Part shown: one piece after another, positions 44,135 to 53,389 of the stretch
How the letters are laid out: each line of letters begins with the position of its first letter
Position numbering within the stretch: position 1 is the first letter of the stretch
Source: Streptomyces pseudovenezuelae
Lineage (GTDB): Bacteria > Actinomycetota > Actinomycetes > Streptomycetales > Streptomycetaceae
Length of the DNA: 64,000 nt
Assembly: GCF_029892565.1 (NCBI RefSeq)
Contig: NZ_JARXVH010000008.1
Span: forward strand, 248,001 to 312,000
Direction: 5' to 3'
Made by a program: the position numbers and the translations under genes
Notes under the pieces: model-generated
Told to the model about the DNA's origin: nothing
What the model saw: only the letters and a program-made list of their open reading frames with translations
Databases searched by the model: none

Positions 44135-45667
44135 ATGCGCGCACATCGGTCCGTCCTCACCCTCGTCCCCCGCCCCGCCAAAACCGTGCTGCGGCCGGGG
44201 TACTTCACCCTCGACGGCGACACCGAGCTGAACATCGGCGCGGGCACCGAACCGGCCGCGGAGCTGCTGCGCACCCTGCTCGCCCCCGCCACCGGACTGG
44301 CCCTGCGACCCTCCCCGAACGGGCAGTTGAAGCTGGCGATCGACTCCGGCCTCGGCACCCTGGGCGACGAGGGGTACGTCCTCACGGTCGCCCCGTACGC
44401 CGTGCTGCTGCGTGCCGCACACCTCACCGGACTGCTGCGCGGCATCCAGACGATCCGTCAACTCCTGCCCCCACAGGCTCTGTCGGAGACTCCGCAGGGC
44501 GACACTCCATGGCTGCTGCCGTGCTCCGAGATCACCGACCACCCGCGCCACCCCTGGCGCGGCGCGATGCTGGACGTGGCCCGCCACTTCCAGCCCGTCT
44601 CCTATCTGCGCCGGTACGTCGACCTGTTGGCCCTGCGCAAGATCAGCGTGTTCCACCTGCATCTCACCGACGACCAGGGCTGGCGCATGCCGGTCGCCGC
44701 CCGGCCCAAGCTCACCGAGATCGGCGGCCACCGCACCGAGTCCCAGCAGGGTCCGGCGGGCAGCGGCAGATACGACGGCCTCCCGCACACCGGTGCGTAC
44801 ACGCGGGCCGAACTCACCGGCCTGGTCCGGTACGCGGCCGCGCGCGGTGTCACCGTCATGCCGGAGATAGAGATGCCGGGACATGTACGGGCCGCCCTCG
44901 CCGCCTATCCCGAGTTGGGCAACGACCCGGACCGCGCCCTCGACGTCTGGACGCGCTGGGGCGTGTGCGACACCGTCCTCGGGGTCCACGACGAGGTCCT
45001 CGACTTCTGCCGCACCGTCCTCGACGAGGTCATGGACGTCTTCCCCTCGCCGTACATCCACATCGGCGGCGAGGAGTGCCCCACCACCGAGTGGACGCGC
45101 AGTGCCGCCGCACGCCGACGAGCCGCCGCGGAGGGCCTGCCCAACCCCCGGTCCCTGCACGGCTGGTTCCTCGGACAGATCGGCGAGTTCCTGGTCCGGC
45201 GTGGCCGCCGCCCGGTCGGCTGGGCCGAGACAGGCGCCGAACTGCCCCTGGACTTCACGGTGATGACCTGGCGCGACGCGTCCCACACCCTGGCGGCGGC
45301 CCGTCGCGGCCACCCGGTCATCAACGCGTACCACCGGGCCACCTACCTGGACTACGCCCAGTCCGACGACCCCCACGAGCCGCCGGCCCAGCCCGGCACC
45401 GTCGTCGATCTGCGCGCGGCCCATGCCCACGCTCCCGTGCCCCAGGACGCGGACCCGGACGTGGCCGGGCGGGTGCTCGGCACGCAGGCCCAGTTGTGGA
45501 CGGAGTTCGTCACGACGCCCGCCCACATCGAGTACCTCACCTACCCGCGCCTGTGCGCCCTCGCCGACCGCGCTTGGAGCGGCGCGACCGACTGGCCCGA
45601 CTTCCGCTCCCGCCTCGACGCGCACACGGCCCGGCTCGACGCGCTCGGCGTCAAGCGCCACCGCTGA
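44135..45667 (+). CDS. GH20 beta-N-acetylhexosaminidase
   Basis: 510 aa. N-terminal GH20b alpha/beta domain (LVPRPAKTVLRPGYFTL, LLRGIQTIRQLL) and a (beta/alpha)8 catalytic domain: RGAMLDVARHFQP, LHLTDDQGWRMP, MPEIEMPGHVRAAL, and HIGGEECPTTEW. In most GH20 enzymes the catalytic pair is Asp-Glu; here it is Glu313-Glu314, a variant seen in some actinobacterial members. It releases terminal GlcNAc (or GalNAc) from chitooligosaccharides or glycans. No signal peptide, so it should act in the cytoplasm on imported sugars, although the adjacent importer is broken. Start ATG 44135 behind GGAG. Confidence 0.88.
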   Translation: MRAHRSVLTLVPRPAKTVLRPGYFTLDGDTELNIGAGTEPAAELLRTLLAPATGLALRPSPNGQLKLAIDSGLGTLGDEGYVLTVAPYAVLLRAAHLTGLLRGIQTIRQLLPPQALSETPQGDTPWLLPCSEITDHPRHPWRGAMLDVARHFQPVSYLRRYVDLLALRKISVFHLHLTDDQGWRMPVAARPKLTEIGGHRTESQQGPAGSGRYDGLPHTGAYTRAELTGLVRYAAARGVTVMPEIEMPGHVRAALAAYPELGNDPDRALDVWTRWGVCDTVLGVHDEVLDFCRTVLDEVMDVFPSPYIHIGGEECPTTEWTRSAAARRRAAAEGLPNPRSLHGWFLGQIGEFLVRRGRRPVGWAETGAELPLDFTVMTWRDASHTLAAARRGHPVINAYHRATYLDYAQSDDPHEPPAQPGTVVDLRAAHAHAPVPQDADPDVAGRVLGTQAQLWTEFVTTPAHIEYLTYPRLCALADRAWSGATDWPDFRSRLDAHTARLDALGVKRHR

Positions 45668-45726
45668 GACCACCCCTGACCTGTCCGTTCCGGGAATCAT
45701 CCCCACCTTTCTGGAGAGGAACAACG

Positions 45727-47154
45727 ATGAAACGCACCAAGAACCGGCTACGCGCCACCGCGTCCGCCGCCGTCGCGGTGGCCCTGGGCGCCGCGGCGCT
45801 CACCGCACTCCCGGCCACCGCGAACGCGGCCGCAGGCGGGCTGAGCGTGCAGTACCGCACGAGCGCCACCGGAGCCACCGCCGACCAGGCCGAGCCCTGG
45901 TTCAAGGTGAAGAACACCGGTGCCGGCACAGTGCAGTTGGCGAACGTCAAGATCCGGTACTACTTCAAGGCGGACTCGGCGAGCGCGACCTACCGCTTCG
46001 CCTGTTCCTGGGCCGTCAAGGGCTGCGCCAACGTCACGGGCACCTTCGGCACCCTCGCCAACCCGACCGCCACGGCCGACCGTTACCTGGAGATCGGCTT
46101 CACCTCCGGTGCCGGTTCGCTCGCCCCGGGCACCGACACCGGTGACATGCAGCTGCGGTTCTACCAGTCGACGTGGGCCTCGCTGAAGCAGAGCGACGAC
46201 TACTCCTTCGGCGCCTCGCAGACCTCGTACGGCGACTGGTCCAAGGTCACGGCGCAGCTGGCCGGCGCCACCCTGTGGGGTCAGGCCCCCGCGGGCAACG
46301 ACCCGACGGACCCGCCCACCGACCCGCCGACCGATCCTCCGGCGAGCGGCGCCGCGCTGTTCGACGACTTCAACTACAGCGGCTACAACGACCCGAAGAT
46401 CTCGACGCACGGCTGGAGCGTGCGCTCCAACTCCGGCGGTCCAGGCGTGCCCGGTGCCACCTGGGCGCCGGACAAGGTCACGTTCGCTACCACGAGCGGC
46501 AACTCCATCATGAACCTGGAGACGTCGACCTCCGGCACCGGAGAGAGCACCAAGCAGACCGAAGTCCTCACCAACGCGCGGAAGTTCAAGAACGGCACCT
46601 ACGCGGCCCGGGTCAAGTTCAACGACGCGCCCAAGTTCGGCCCGGACGGCGACCACCTCGTCCAGACGTTCTTCACCATCAACGACCTCACGGCACCGAT
46701 GGCGGACGACTACGCCGAGTACGACTTCGAGTACCTGCCCAACGGCGGCTGGGGCGAGAGCTCCGACATCCTCTACACGACGTCCTGGGAGACCTACCAG
46801 GCCGACCCGTGGGTGGCGGTCAACCAGCACACCGAGGGCCGGCAGAGCTACAACGGCTGGCACGACCTGGTGCTGACCATCGACAACAGCTCCATCAAGT
46901 ACTACATCGACGGGCAGCTGTTCGGCACGCACGACGCCGCGTACCTGCCGGAGCGGCCGATGTCGATCAACTTCAACCAGTGGCTGATCGACTTCGGCGG
47001 CCTGTCCAGCTCCACCGCGCGGGCGTACGACGAGCAGGTCGACTACGTCCTGCACGTCAAGGACCAGGTCCTCACGCCGGCGCAGGTCGCCGCCAAGGTG
47101 ACCGCGTACCGCGGCGCGGGCACCACGTTCGAGGACACCGTGCCCAACAGCTGA
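45727..47154 (+). CDS. Secreted CBM3-GH16 glycoside hydrolase
   Basis: 475 aa. Sec signal (MKRTKNRLRATASAAVAVAL...ANAAA), then a CBM3 carbohydrate-binding module (about 37-185: GLSVQYRTSATGATADQAEP, IRYYFKADSASATYRFACSW), a Pro/Thr/Asp linker built of TDPP repeats, and a GH16 jelly-roll domain. The GH16 active site is E331-Y-D333-F-E335, the E-x-D-x-E catalytic set. It should cut beta-1,3/1,4-linked glucan, agar-like or related polymers, bound to crystalline polysaccharide by the CBM3. RBS GGAGAGGA. It follows the GH20 gene by 59 bases and ends before a bidirectional hairpin. Confidence 0.87.
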   Translation: MKRTKNRLRATASAAVAVALGAAALTALPATANAAAGGLSVQYRTSATGATADQAEPWFKVKNTGAGTVQLANVKIRYYFKADSASATYRFACSWAVKGCANVTGTFGTLANPTATADRYLEIGFTSGAGSLAPGTDTGDMQLRFYQSTWASLKQSDDYSFGASQTSYGDWSKVTAQLAGATLWGQAPAGNDPTDPPTDPPTDPPASGAALFDDFNYSGYNDPKISTHGWSVRSNSGGPGVPGATWAPDKVTFATTSGNSIMNLETSTSGTGESTKQTEVLTNARKFKNGTYAARVKFNDAPKFGPDGDHLVQTFFTINDLTAPMADDYAEYDFEYLPNGGWGESSDILYTTSWETYQADPWVAVNQHTEGRQSYNGWHDLVLTIDNSSIKYYIDGQLFGTHDAAYLPERPMSINFNQWLIDFGGLSSSTARAYDEQVDYVLHVKDQVLTPAQVAAKVTAYRGAGTTFEDTVPNS

Positions 47155-47164
47155 TCCCCGGACC

Positions 47165-47214
47165 GAGCAAGGGACCGGCCGTCGACGCCGTTGTCGATGG
47201 CCGGTCCCTTGCTC
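47165..47214. terminator. Bidirectional hairpin between convergent glycosidase genes
   Basis: GAGCAAGGGACCGGCC (47165-47180) pairs perfectly with GGCCGGTCCCTTGCTC (47199-47214), with a further GTCGAC/GTCGAT pairing inside. It serves both the GH16 gene and the convergent GH78 gene. Confidence 0.85.
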
Positions 47215-47229
47215 ATCCCCCTCGGGAGG

Positions 47230-50121
47230 TCAGGAGGTCAGATAGCAGCTCTTGCGTACGCCGGGCAGCTGATCCGTGCCGCCGAACGCCGCCGTCGAGC
47301 AACTCGCGCTGCCGGTGAAGGCCTTGTACACGAAGGTGCCTCGCGCACCGTAGGCGACGGTCTGCTGCCCGCTGAAGGAGCAGGTCCCGGCCTCGTCCGC
47401 GCAGGCCGTGCCGTAGCCGACCGGGCCTCCGGTCGCGGTGTAACAGGCTTTCGACTCACCGGAGATGGGATCGCCGAACGTGGCGTCGGTGCACGGGGTG
47501 TCGCCGGTCGCGGTGACCTTCGCGAACGCTCCGAAGGCGCCGTACATCACCGGCTGTCCCGCCGCTGCCGCACACGTGCCGTTCTGGGAGGCGCACTTGG
47601 TCCAGCCGCCGGCCGGGGCTCCGTCGGGCGGCAGGTAACAGGACTTGGCGACACCGTCGATGGGATCGCCGAAGTGGGCGTTGGAGCAGTCGACGGAGCC
47701 CTTGGTGACCTGGTGGACGAAGTTGCCGTTCGCGCCGTAGGCGACGTCACGGTTGTAGCCGGGCACGGCACAGGTGCCGCCCTCCGCCGCACAGGACGTG
47801 TAGCCGGGCGGGCCGCCCACGTCGGCGACGTAGCAGGACTTGACGAGATTGTCCGCCGGGTCACCGCCGAAGGAGTCGTTGGTGCAGGTGGTGCTGCCGG
47901 TCACCGTCTTGTAGACGTAGGTCCCGGCGCCGTAGGCCACCGCGCGGGTGCCGCTGACGGAGCATGTGCCGCCCTCGCCCGCGCACCGGGTGAAGCCGGG
48001 CCGCAGTGCGCCGGTGCCGGGATCGGTGGGCGGCGCCGGATTGCCCAGTCCGGTGGCGGCCACGGTGTAGCTGCCGGGGGCGACGCCGGTGAAGTAGACG
48101 TAGGTGTCGTCCTGGCTCGCGCCGGTGATGCCGGAGGTGGGTGTGAAGGTTCCGTTGCGCCAGACGGTGGCGCCGTTCACGGTCACCGTGATGTTGCCGC
48201 CGCCGAACTTCGGCACGCCGATGCGGCCGGCGGAGCCGGACGGGCTGGTCAGGTGCGCCGAGTAGGTGCCGGCGGCGGGGTCTCGGGACCAGGAGGCGTT
48301 GATCGCGCCCTGGGGCATGGTGATGCGGCCCTCGGCGCTGGTCAGGTCGCCGGGGTGCGGGACGAAGCGGTAGGCGCCGGTCGACGACTCCGGCGCTGTG
48401 CCCAGCACGTCGAAGGTGAGCGTCGAGGTGGGCGCGGTGGACCAGCCGTGGGCCAGGCTCATGAACGAACCGCCGTACGCCAGACCGCCGTCGGCCTTCA
48501 CGCCCTCCCAGAAGGTGCTCTTGGTGCCGATGTCGGTGGTCAGCATGTGACCCCAGGTGCGGCGGATCTGGTCCAGGGCGGTGTAGTCGTCATTGGCGGT
48601 GAAGCGGGCGTTGAGCTCCATGCCGCCCGCGAAGGGGGAAACGTTGCCACCCCATTCAGGAGTGGCGGGACCGTAGATGCCCCAGTTCCTGCCGAGCCCC
48701 GCGATGATGCTCTTCGCCTTGGCCGTGGAGTCGGTCAGCCCGTACCAGATCGCGAGGGAGTTGCCGTCCTGCGGATACAGACCGCTGGTGGGGTTGTCCT
48801 TGTACATGCCCTTCGCGGCGTCCCACAGCAGGGAGTTGGCCGCGGACTTGATGGCCGCCGCCTTGCTGTTCCAGCTCGCGGCGAGCGCGCTGTCGCCCTC
48901 GGCCGTGGCAAGCGTGGCACCGCCCTTGAGCGCGGCGTACAAAAGCGCGTTGGCGGAGATGTTCTCCCCGCCCTGACCGACCCGGGCCCAGTCCTGGGTG
49001 CGGGTCACGTTGAGCAGGTTGTTGCCGTCGATCTTGTTGGTGATGAAGGCCACCCCGCGCTTGTAGTTGGCCCATTCGGTGTCCAACCACGCCCGGTCGG
49101 CGGTGTAGGTGTAGTAGGTGGACGTCCCCAGCAGGGTCCACGTGTGGTACGTGTCCGAGCCGGTGAGGTTGAACGGCGGCCCCGACCAAGGGATTTCGCC
49201 CGCCGCCGACTGCGCGTTGAACATCGTGGTCAGCGCGTTGCGCGTCGACACGAGGTCGTTGGAGTACGCGTACTGCGTCGGTACGGCGATGCCCATGTCG
49301 CCCGGCCACACCGTACGGTCGCGCTTGGCGCCGTCGACCAGGACGGAGTCACCCACGCCGACGGTCGCGCCGTTGTCCCACGCCGAGGACGGCGGCGGCC
49401 AGGCGCGGCCCTGGTTGGAGGCGATGGTGTTGAGCTGCACGGTGTACGCACCGGCGTACCAGATGCGGTTGAGCAGGTCGTCGCTGGAGGAGAAGTAGTT
49501 GGCGTAGTCGGCCGGGTTGGCCTTGCCCGGCGCCGCCGTGAAGTTGAGGCCGACGCCCTTGAGATCCACCCAGCCCGAGGTGTCCAGGAAGACGGTCAAG
49601 TAGCGGAAGCCGCCTCGCTGTTGAGCCGTCGGGACCGTGTAGGTGCCGTTCGCGGAGGCCGTCGCGTAGAGCGCGCCGTCCTCGCCGTCACGGCCGCTGC
49701 TGCGGTCGCTGTTGTTGCCCACGTACAGGGACGACTCGCTGAAGGCCAGACCGACCCGCTGACCGCTGTCGCTGGCGCTCCCGAAGGACAACGTTGTCAC
49801 GCCACCGACCTCTTTGCCGAAGTCGAGGGTGATGGCCGACTGCGAGCCGGAGATCCGCGTCGGCTGTCCGTTGAGGACGTTCTGCGGGTTCGCCACGCTG
49901 CCGGACGTGCGGTAGATCGCGGTCGGCTTGACGGTGCGCGAGGTCGGCGAGTAGTTCGGGGCGACAACGGCCGCCGGGCGCACGTCCGCCCCGGGCGTCG
50001 GGGTTGCCGCGGAGGTGGCCGACGCTGGAGCCGTGAGCAGTGCGGCGGCCACCACTGCGGCGAGGCCGAACACGCGTTGTGGACGGGATGTTCGGATCAG
50101 CAAGGGGCGGCGGCGCCGCAT
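47230..50121 (-). CDS. Secreted GH78 alpha-L-rhamnosidase-like enzyme with four Cys-rich C-terminal repeats
   Basis: 963 aa from ATG 50121 (GGGAGG upstream). Sec signal, N-terminal beta-sandwich, then an (alpha/alpha)6 catalytic domain with DGAKRDRTVWPGDM (general-acid region) and STFWEGVKADGG...SLAHGWSTAPTSTL, both GH78 hallmarks. After a Pro/Thr linker (about residue 710) come four copies of a roughly 57-residue module with four Cys each, pattern C-x6-C ... YGA ... C ... FGDP ... KSCY. They are not needed for GH78 catalysis and look like extracellular binding or stability modules. A LacI-type palindrome lies 36 bases upstream. It should release rhamnose from plant or bacterial glycans. Confidence 0.85.
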   Translation of the reverse strand: MRRRRPLLIRTSRPQRVFGLAAVVAAALLTAPASATSAATPTPGADVRPAAVVAPNYSPTSRTVKPTAIYRTSGSVANPQNVLNGQPTRISGSQSAITLDFGKEVGGVTTLSFGSASDSGQRVGLAFSESSLYVGNNSDRSSGRDGEDGALYATASANGTYTVPTAQQRGGFRYLTVFLDTSGWVDLKGVGLNFTAAPGKANPADYANYFSSSDDLLNRIWYAGAYTVQLNTIASNQGRAWPPPSSAWDNGATVGVGDSVLVDGAKRDRTVWPGDMGIAVPTQYAYSNDLVSTRNALTTMFNAQSAAGEIPWSGPPFNLTGSDTYHTWTLLGTSTYYTYTADRAWLDTEWANYKRGVAFITNKIDGNNLLNVTRTQDWARVGQGGENISANALLYAALKGGATLATAEGDSALAASWNSKAAAIKSAANSLLWDAAKGMYKDNPTSGLYPQDGNSLAIWYGLTDSTAKAKSIIAGLGRNWGIYGPATPEWGGNVSPFAGGMELNARFTANDDYTALDQIRRTWGHMLTTDIGTKSTFWEGVKADGGLAYGGSFMSLAHGWSTAPTSTLTFDVLGTAPESSTGAYRFVPHPGDLTSAEGRITMPQGAINASWSRDPAAGTYSAHLTSPSGSAGRIGVPKFGGGNITVTVNGATVWRNGTFTPTSGITGASQDDTYVYFTGVAPGSYTVAATGLGNPAPPTDPGTGALRPGFTRCAGEGGTCSVSGTRAVAYGAGTYVYKTVTGSTTCTNDSFGGDPADNLVKSCYVADVGGPPGYTSCAAEGGTCAVPGYNRDVAYGANGNFVHQVTKGSVDCSNAHFGDPIDGVAKSCYLPPDGAPAGGWTKCASQNGTCAAAAGQPVMYGAFGAFAKVTATGDTPCTDATFGDPISGESKACYTATGGPVGYGTACADEAGTCSFSGQQTVAYGARGTFVYKAFTGSASCSTAAFGGTDQLPGVRKSCYLTS

Positions 50122-50439
50122 GGGTACCTCCCGGGTCGGGTGGGGGAACAAGGCTGTTGAATCGATTCAAAACTTTGCCGACAAAGGTGGAGGGCTCAAA
50201 AAGCAGTGAATGTGCGAGGCGCCTCGCCGAAGTTCCACCGATGATGTGCGCCCCACAACGGGGTGTCAACCCGCCACAGCCGGTGTGAACCGCCCCTGGA
50301 ATCACTCTCGTTGGAGACGTTGACAGCTCCCGGCCGAGCCGGTTCACTGCCTCCCTACAGGTATGGACCAGTACCCCCCACCGCCTGGCTCAGTGAGACC
50401 CAACCGGCGTCCCCCACTCTGAAATCGAGGCGAGTTCCG
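50122..50439. other. Divergent regulatory region between GH78 and GH76 genes
   Basis: 318 bases without a gene. It holds the GH78 ribosome binding site, a perfect LacI-type palindrome at 50157-50170, and an AT-richer patch (50155-50215) likely to contain the GH78 promoter. The half nearer the GH76 gene shows no clear promoter motif or repeat to my eye. Confidence 0.6.
50157..50170. promoter_or_regulatory. LacI-family operator palindrome TTGAATCGATTCAA
   Basis: Perfect 14-bp palindrome with the central CG of LacI/GalR operators, 36 bases upstream of the GH78 start. No LacI gene lies in this island; the only one in the window is at 23834, whose own upstream sequence is different. Confidence 0.7.
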
Positions 50440-52302
50440 GTGCCCTCACACAGCTTCGACATCGTTGTCAGAACGCGGCTCCTCACCTTCCTGCTCACGG
50501 CCGCGCTCGCGTTCGCGGCCCTCGTCCCGGCCGCCTCTCCCGCTTCCGCCGCCACCCAGGTGTGCGTACTGGCCTGCGACACGCTGGATCCTTCTCAGGC
50601 CAGACAGGAAACGTTTCCAGTGCCGAACAAGGACCTCAACGGCCGGCGCGTCGAACTGCATGTGTCCGACGCGGACGACATGGCCTGGGCCAGCATCGAC
50701 AACGCCGTGACCGGCGACTCGGTGTGGCTGGACCGCTCCTGGGACGGCGGCGCCACCTGGGAGGGGCTGCTCGGCAAGGCGAGCGTCCCGAGCTCATGGA
50801 CCGGCACGAGGACGCTGATGTACAACGTCACCGACCCGCGCAACCACCGACGCGGGCTGATCCGGGCCTGCGGCGACGCGGCCGGCGTCGGCTGCACGAA
50901 CTGGGCCTACCCCACGGTCTGCGACACCCTCTGCGACGGCACGAGCGCCGGCCAGGCGGCCGGCGACGACCAGCCGGTGCCGTCAACCACCCTCTACGGC
51001 CGGACGATCCGGCTGCACGTCGACCAGAAGAACGCGATGGCCTGGGCGAGCATCGAATCCGGTGGCGCCGGTGACGAGGTCTGGCTCGACCGCTCCTGGG
51101 ACGGCGGCTCGACCTGGCCGGACGGCTCCTCCCGCGGCCGTACCGGCACCCCGTCCGGCGCCACCGGCACCCGTACCGCGATGTTCGCCACCCGCGACCC
51201 GCGCGGCCTCCTCTACGGCGGTGCGGTCCGGGCGTGCGGCCGGGAGGCGAGCCACAACGAGGGCAGTTGCACCGCGTGGGTCAGGCCCGTGCCGACCAGG
51301 GCACGCGCCGCGGCGGACGCGTTGATGACCTCGTACGACCCCTACAACGGCTGGTGGCCCAGCAGTTGGTGGAACTCGGCGGCCACGCTCGCCTCCGTCA
51401 TCGACTTCGCGAAGACCACCGGCACGCACGACTACGACTGGGTCATCGCGCGCACCTTCGACCGGAACAAGGGCGTCTTCGCGGCCGGGACGCGCAGTTC
51501 GGACGCGATCGAGGGGCACTTCATCAGCCGTTCCATCGACGACTCGGCCTGGTGGGCGATCGCCTGGCTCGACGCGTACGACTACACCGGCGACTCCCGG
51601 TATCTCAACGAGGCGGCCACCATTGCCAATTACGTCCAGCAGTACTGGGACACCGGCAGTTGTGGTGGTGGCGTGTGGTGGGACCGTGAGCGGACCTACA
51701 AGAACGCGGTCACGAACGGGCAGTACTTGTGGCTGACCACGGCGCTGCATCAGCGGATCTCGGGCGACACCGTGTGGCTTCAGCGGGCGAAGACGTCGGC
51801 CGCCTGGTACCGGTCCAGCGGGATGATCAACTCCTCGGGTCTTGTGAACGACGGTCTGACCTCGTCCTGCGCCAACAACGGTTCCACGGTGTGGAGTTAC
51901 AACCAAGGGCTGGCCATCGGCGGCTTCACCGAACTGTGGAAGACGACGGGGGACAGTGCGTATCTCACCACCGCGCGGACCCTGGCCGACGCCGCCATGA
52001 GCAGCTCACAGCTGACCGTCGGAGGTGTGCTCACCGAGTCCTGTGACGTCGGTTCGGCGTCCTGCGACGACAACCAGAAGCAGTTCAAGGGCATCTTCAT
52101 GCGGCACTTCGCCGACCTCGCGAAGGCCACCGGTGCCAGTGGCTATCAGAGCTACGTCCAGAAGCAGGCGGACACGTTGTGGGCGCGGGACCGTAGCTCC
52201 ACCAACACCCTCGGTCAGCGCTGGGCCGGCACCAGTCCCAACCAGACCGACTGGCGTACGCAGGCCAGTGCGCTCGGCGCACTCACCGCTGCCGCGGGCT
52301 GA
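50440..52302 (+). CDS. Secreted GH76 alpha-1,6-mannanase-like enzyme with duplicated N-terminal module
   Basis: 620 aa from GTG 50440 (GAGG upstream). A Sec signal (RTRLLTFLLTAALAFAALV...ASA) is followed by two tandem copies of a roughly 110-residue module (WASI, VWLDRSWDGG-x-TW, GTRT-x-MF/Y, RACG in both), then a GH76 (alpha/alpha)6 domain with the catalytic Asp pair D367-D368 in SIDDSAWWAIAWLDAY and GGGVWWDRERTYKNAVTNGQYL. GH76 enzymes cut alpha-1,6-mannan of fungal walls or actinobacterial lipomannan. The duplicated module is probably for substrate binding. A GGAAACGTTTCC palindrome lies inside the coding sequence. Confidence 0.87.
   Translation: MPSHSFDIVVRTRLLTFLLTAALAFAALVPAASPASAATQVCVLACDTLDPSQARQETFPVPNKDLNGRRVELHVSDADDMAWASIDNAVTGDSVWLDRSWDGGATWEGLLGKASVPSSWTGTRTLMYNVTDPRNHRRGLIRACGDAAGVGCTNWAYPTVCDTLCDGTSAGQAAGDDQPVPSTTLYGRTIRLHVDQKNAMAWASIESGGAGDEVWLDRSWDGGSTWPDGSSRGRTGTPSGATGTRTAMFATRDPRGLLYGGAVRACGREASHNEGSCTAWVRPVPTRARAAADALMTSYDPYNGWWPSSWWNSAATLASVIDFAKTTGTHDYDWVIARTFDRNKGVFAAGTRSSDAIEGHFISRSIDDSAWWAIAWLDAYDYTGDSRYLNEAATIANYVQQYWDTGSCGGGVWWDRERTYKNAVTNGQYLWLTTALHQRISGDTVWLQRAKTSAAWYRSSGMINSSGLVNDGLTSSCANNGSTVWSYNQGLAIGGFTELWKTTGDSAYLTTARTLADAAMSSSQLTVGGVLTESCDVGSASCDDNQKQFKGIFMRHFADLAKATGASGYQSYVQKQADTLWARDRSSTNTLGQRWAGTSPNQTDWRTQASALGALTAAAG
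50607..50618. promoter_or_regulatory. GGAAACGTTTCC palindrome inside the GH76 coding region
   Basis: Perfect 12-bp LacI-operator-like palindrome (central CG) 168 bases after the start codon. It may be a roadblock or auxiliary operator, or chance within Q-E-T-F-P codons. Confidence 0.35.
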
Positions 52303-52408
52303 GCGCAGGGTGGGTGCCCGACACCTGGGCGAACGGCGGCCTGGTTGCGTTCCGTGGACGCGACCAGGCTGGCCGTGAAACACCCGCCCACCTGCTGAGG
52401 AGCCCGCC

Positions 52409-53164
52409 ATGAGCGTCACCCCCACGGACACCGTGAACTGGAACGGCAAGGCCTTCGACGAGATCGTCTCGAACGGCGCGGGTCGTCCCGTCCTGTTCAC
52501 CAACGCCCGGGTCCTGACGATGGATCCGTTGATCGGGACCATGGTCGGTGCCGATGTCCTGCTCGTGGGCGCCCTGCTCGTGGGGGTCGGCCCCGGCATC
52601 ATCACGGCGGCGCAGGACGACAACGCCATCGTCGTCGACTGCACGGGCATGACCGTGGTGCCTGCCGTCGTGGACACCGTCGCTCTGGTCGGCGGACGCG
52701 GCCACCGCTCGGAGTACGTCGCGACGCTGACGCCGGGGAACGCCGGCGACCTGCTCGTCGTACCGGACGAGTTCGCGCCCGACGTGGCGAGCGCGCAGGC
52801 CACGCTGCTGACCCGCCCGGAGGAGGTCCGCGCCCTGGTCGCGGGCGGCAAGCCCGTCCTCTGGGCCGGTGCCGACGCCTCCGGTCGGCCCACCGCGCCG
52901 GAGGCCGGCATCCCGGCCGCGCAGGACCTGACCGGCAGCCCGCGCGTCGGCGTCTGGATCGACAAGAACGACTTCCTGCACCAGGAGCTGACCGCCGACG
53001 GCCACTACGACGAGACCCGGGGCGGTCGCCCGCACGCCTACCAGGGCCGGTACTGGATCGACGGTGACCGGATCGACTACCTGGACGACCTCGGTTTCTG
53101 GGCCTTCGGGGAGTTCCAGGGCGAGGAGCTGCACCACGCGGGGTACGCGATGCGACTGGGCTGA
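52409..53164 (+). CDS. Barrel-less amidohydrolase composite domain fused to an Atu4866 domain
   Basis: 251 aa. Residues about 28-85 read LFTNARVLTMDPLIGTMVGADVLLV...GMTVVPAVVD, the N-terminal beta strands of an amidohydrolase, parallel to the intact enzyme at 54232. The HxH metal motif and the whole TIM barrel are missing: the sequence goes almost straight to ATLTPGNAGDLLVV, the C-terminal strands of the same composite beta domain. Residues about 175-250 are an Atu4866 domain (HQELTADGHYDETRGG, YQGRYWIDGDRIDYLDD). No catalysis by the amidohydrolase mechanism is possible. A binding or allosteric partner role is inferred. ATG follows GAGGAGC. Confidence 0.7.
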   Translation: MSVTPTDTVNWNGKAFDEIVSNGAGRPVLFTNARVLTMDPLIGTMVGADVLLVGALLVGVGPGIITAAQDDNAIVVDCTGMTVVPAVVDTVALVGGRGHRSEYVATLTPGNAGDLLVVPDEFAPDVASAQATLLTRPEEVRALVAGGKPVLWAGADASGRPTAPEAGIPAAQDLTGSPRVGVWIDKNDFLHQELTADGHYDETRGGRPHAYQGRYWIDGDRIDYLDDLGFWAFGEFQGEELHHAGYAMRLG

Positions 53165-53389
53165 GCCCTGCGCAGTAGCGGGCTTGGGCCCAAGAACCGC
53201 TGCGGAAAAAGCAGTTGGGCGGGATGAACACCGGTTGGTAGCGTGCGAATTGACCGCGATGCCGCGCGAGGAGGTGAGCCCCGTGAACGCAACAGCTGTA
53301 TGGGTGCTCCCCTCCTCTTCGTGGTCGGTCCATTGACCTAGGTGTCGCCGGGAGCGCCTCGACAAGGCGATCCCGAAGGGCAACAACCT

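Noticed and set aside
46300..46350. Repeat of about 12 bases in the GH16 gene as a possible mobile or CRISPR-like repeat
   Set aside because: It encodes the TDPP linker between CBM3 and GH16; ordinary coding repetition.
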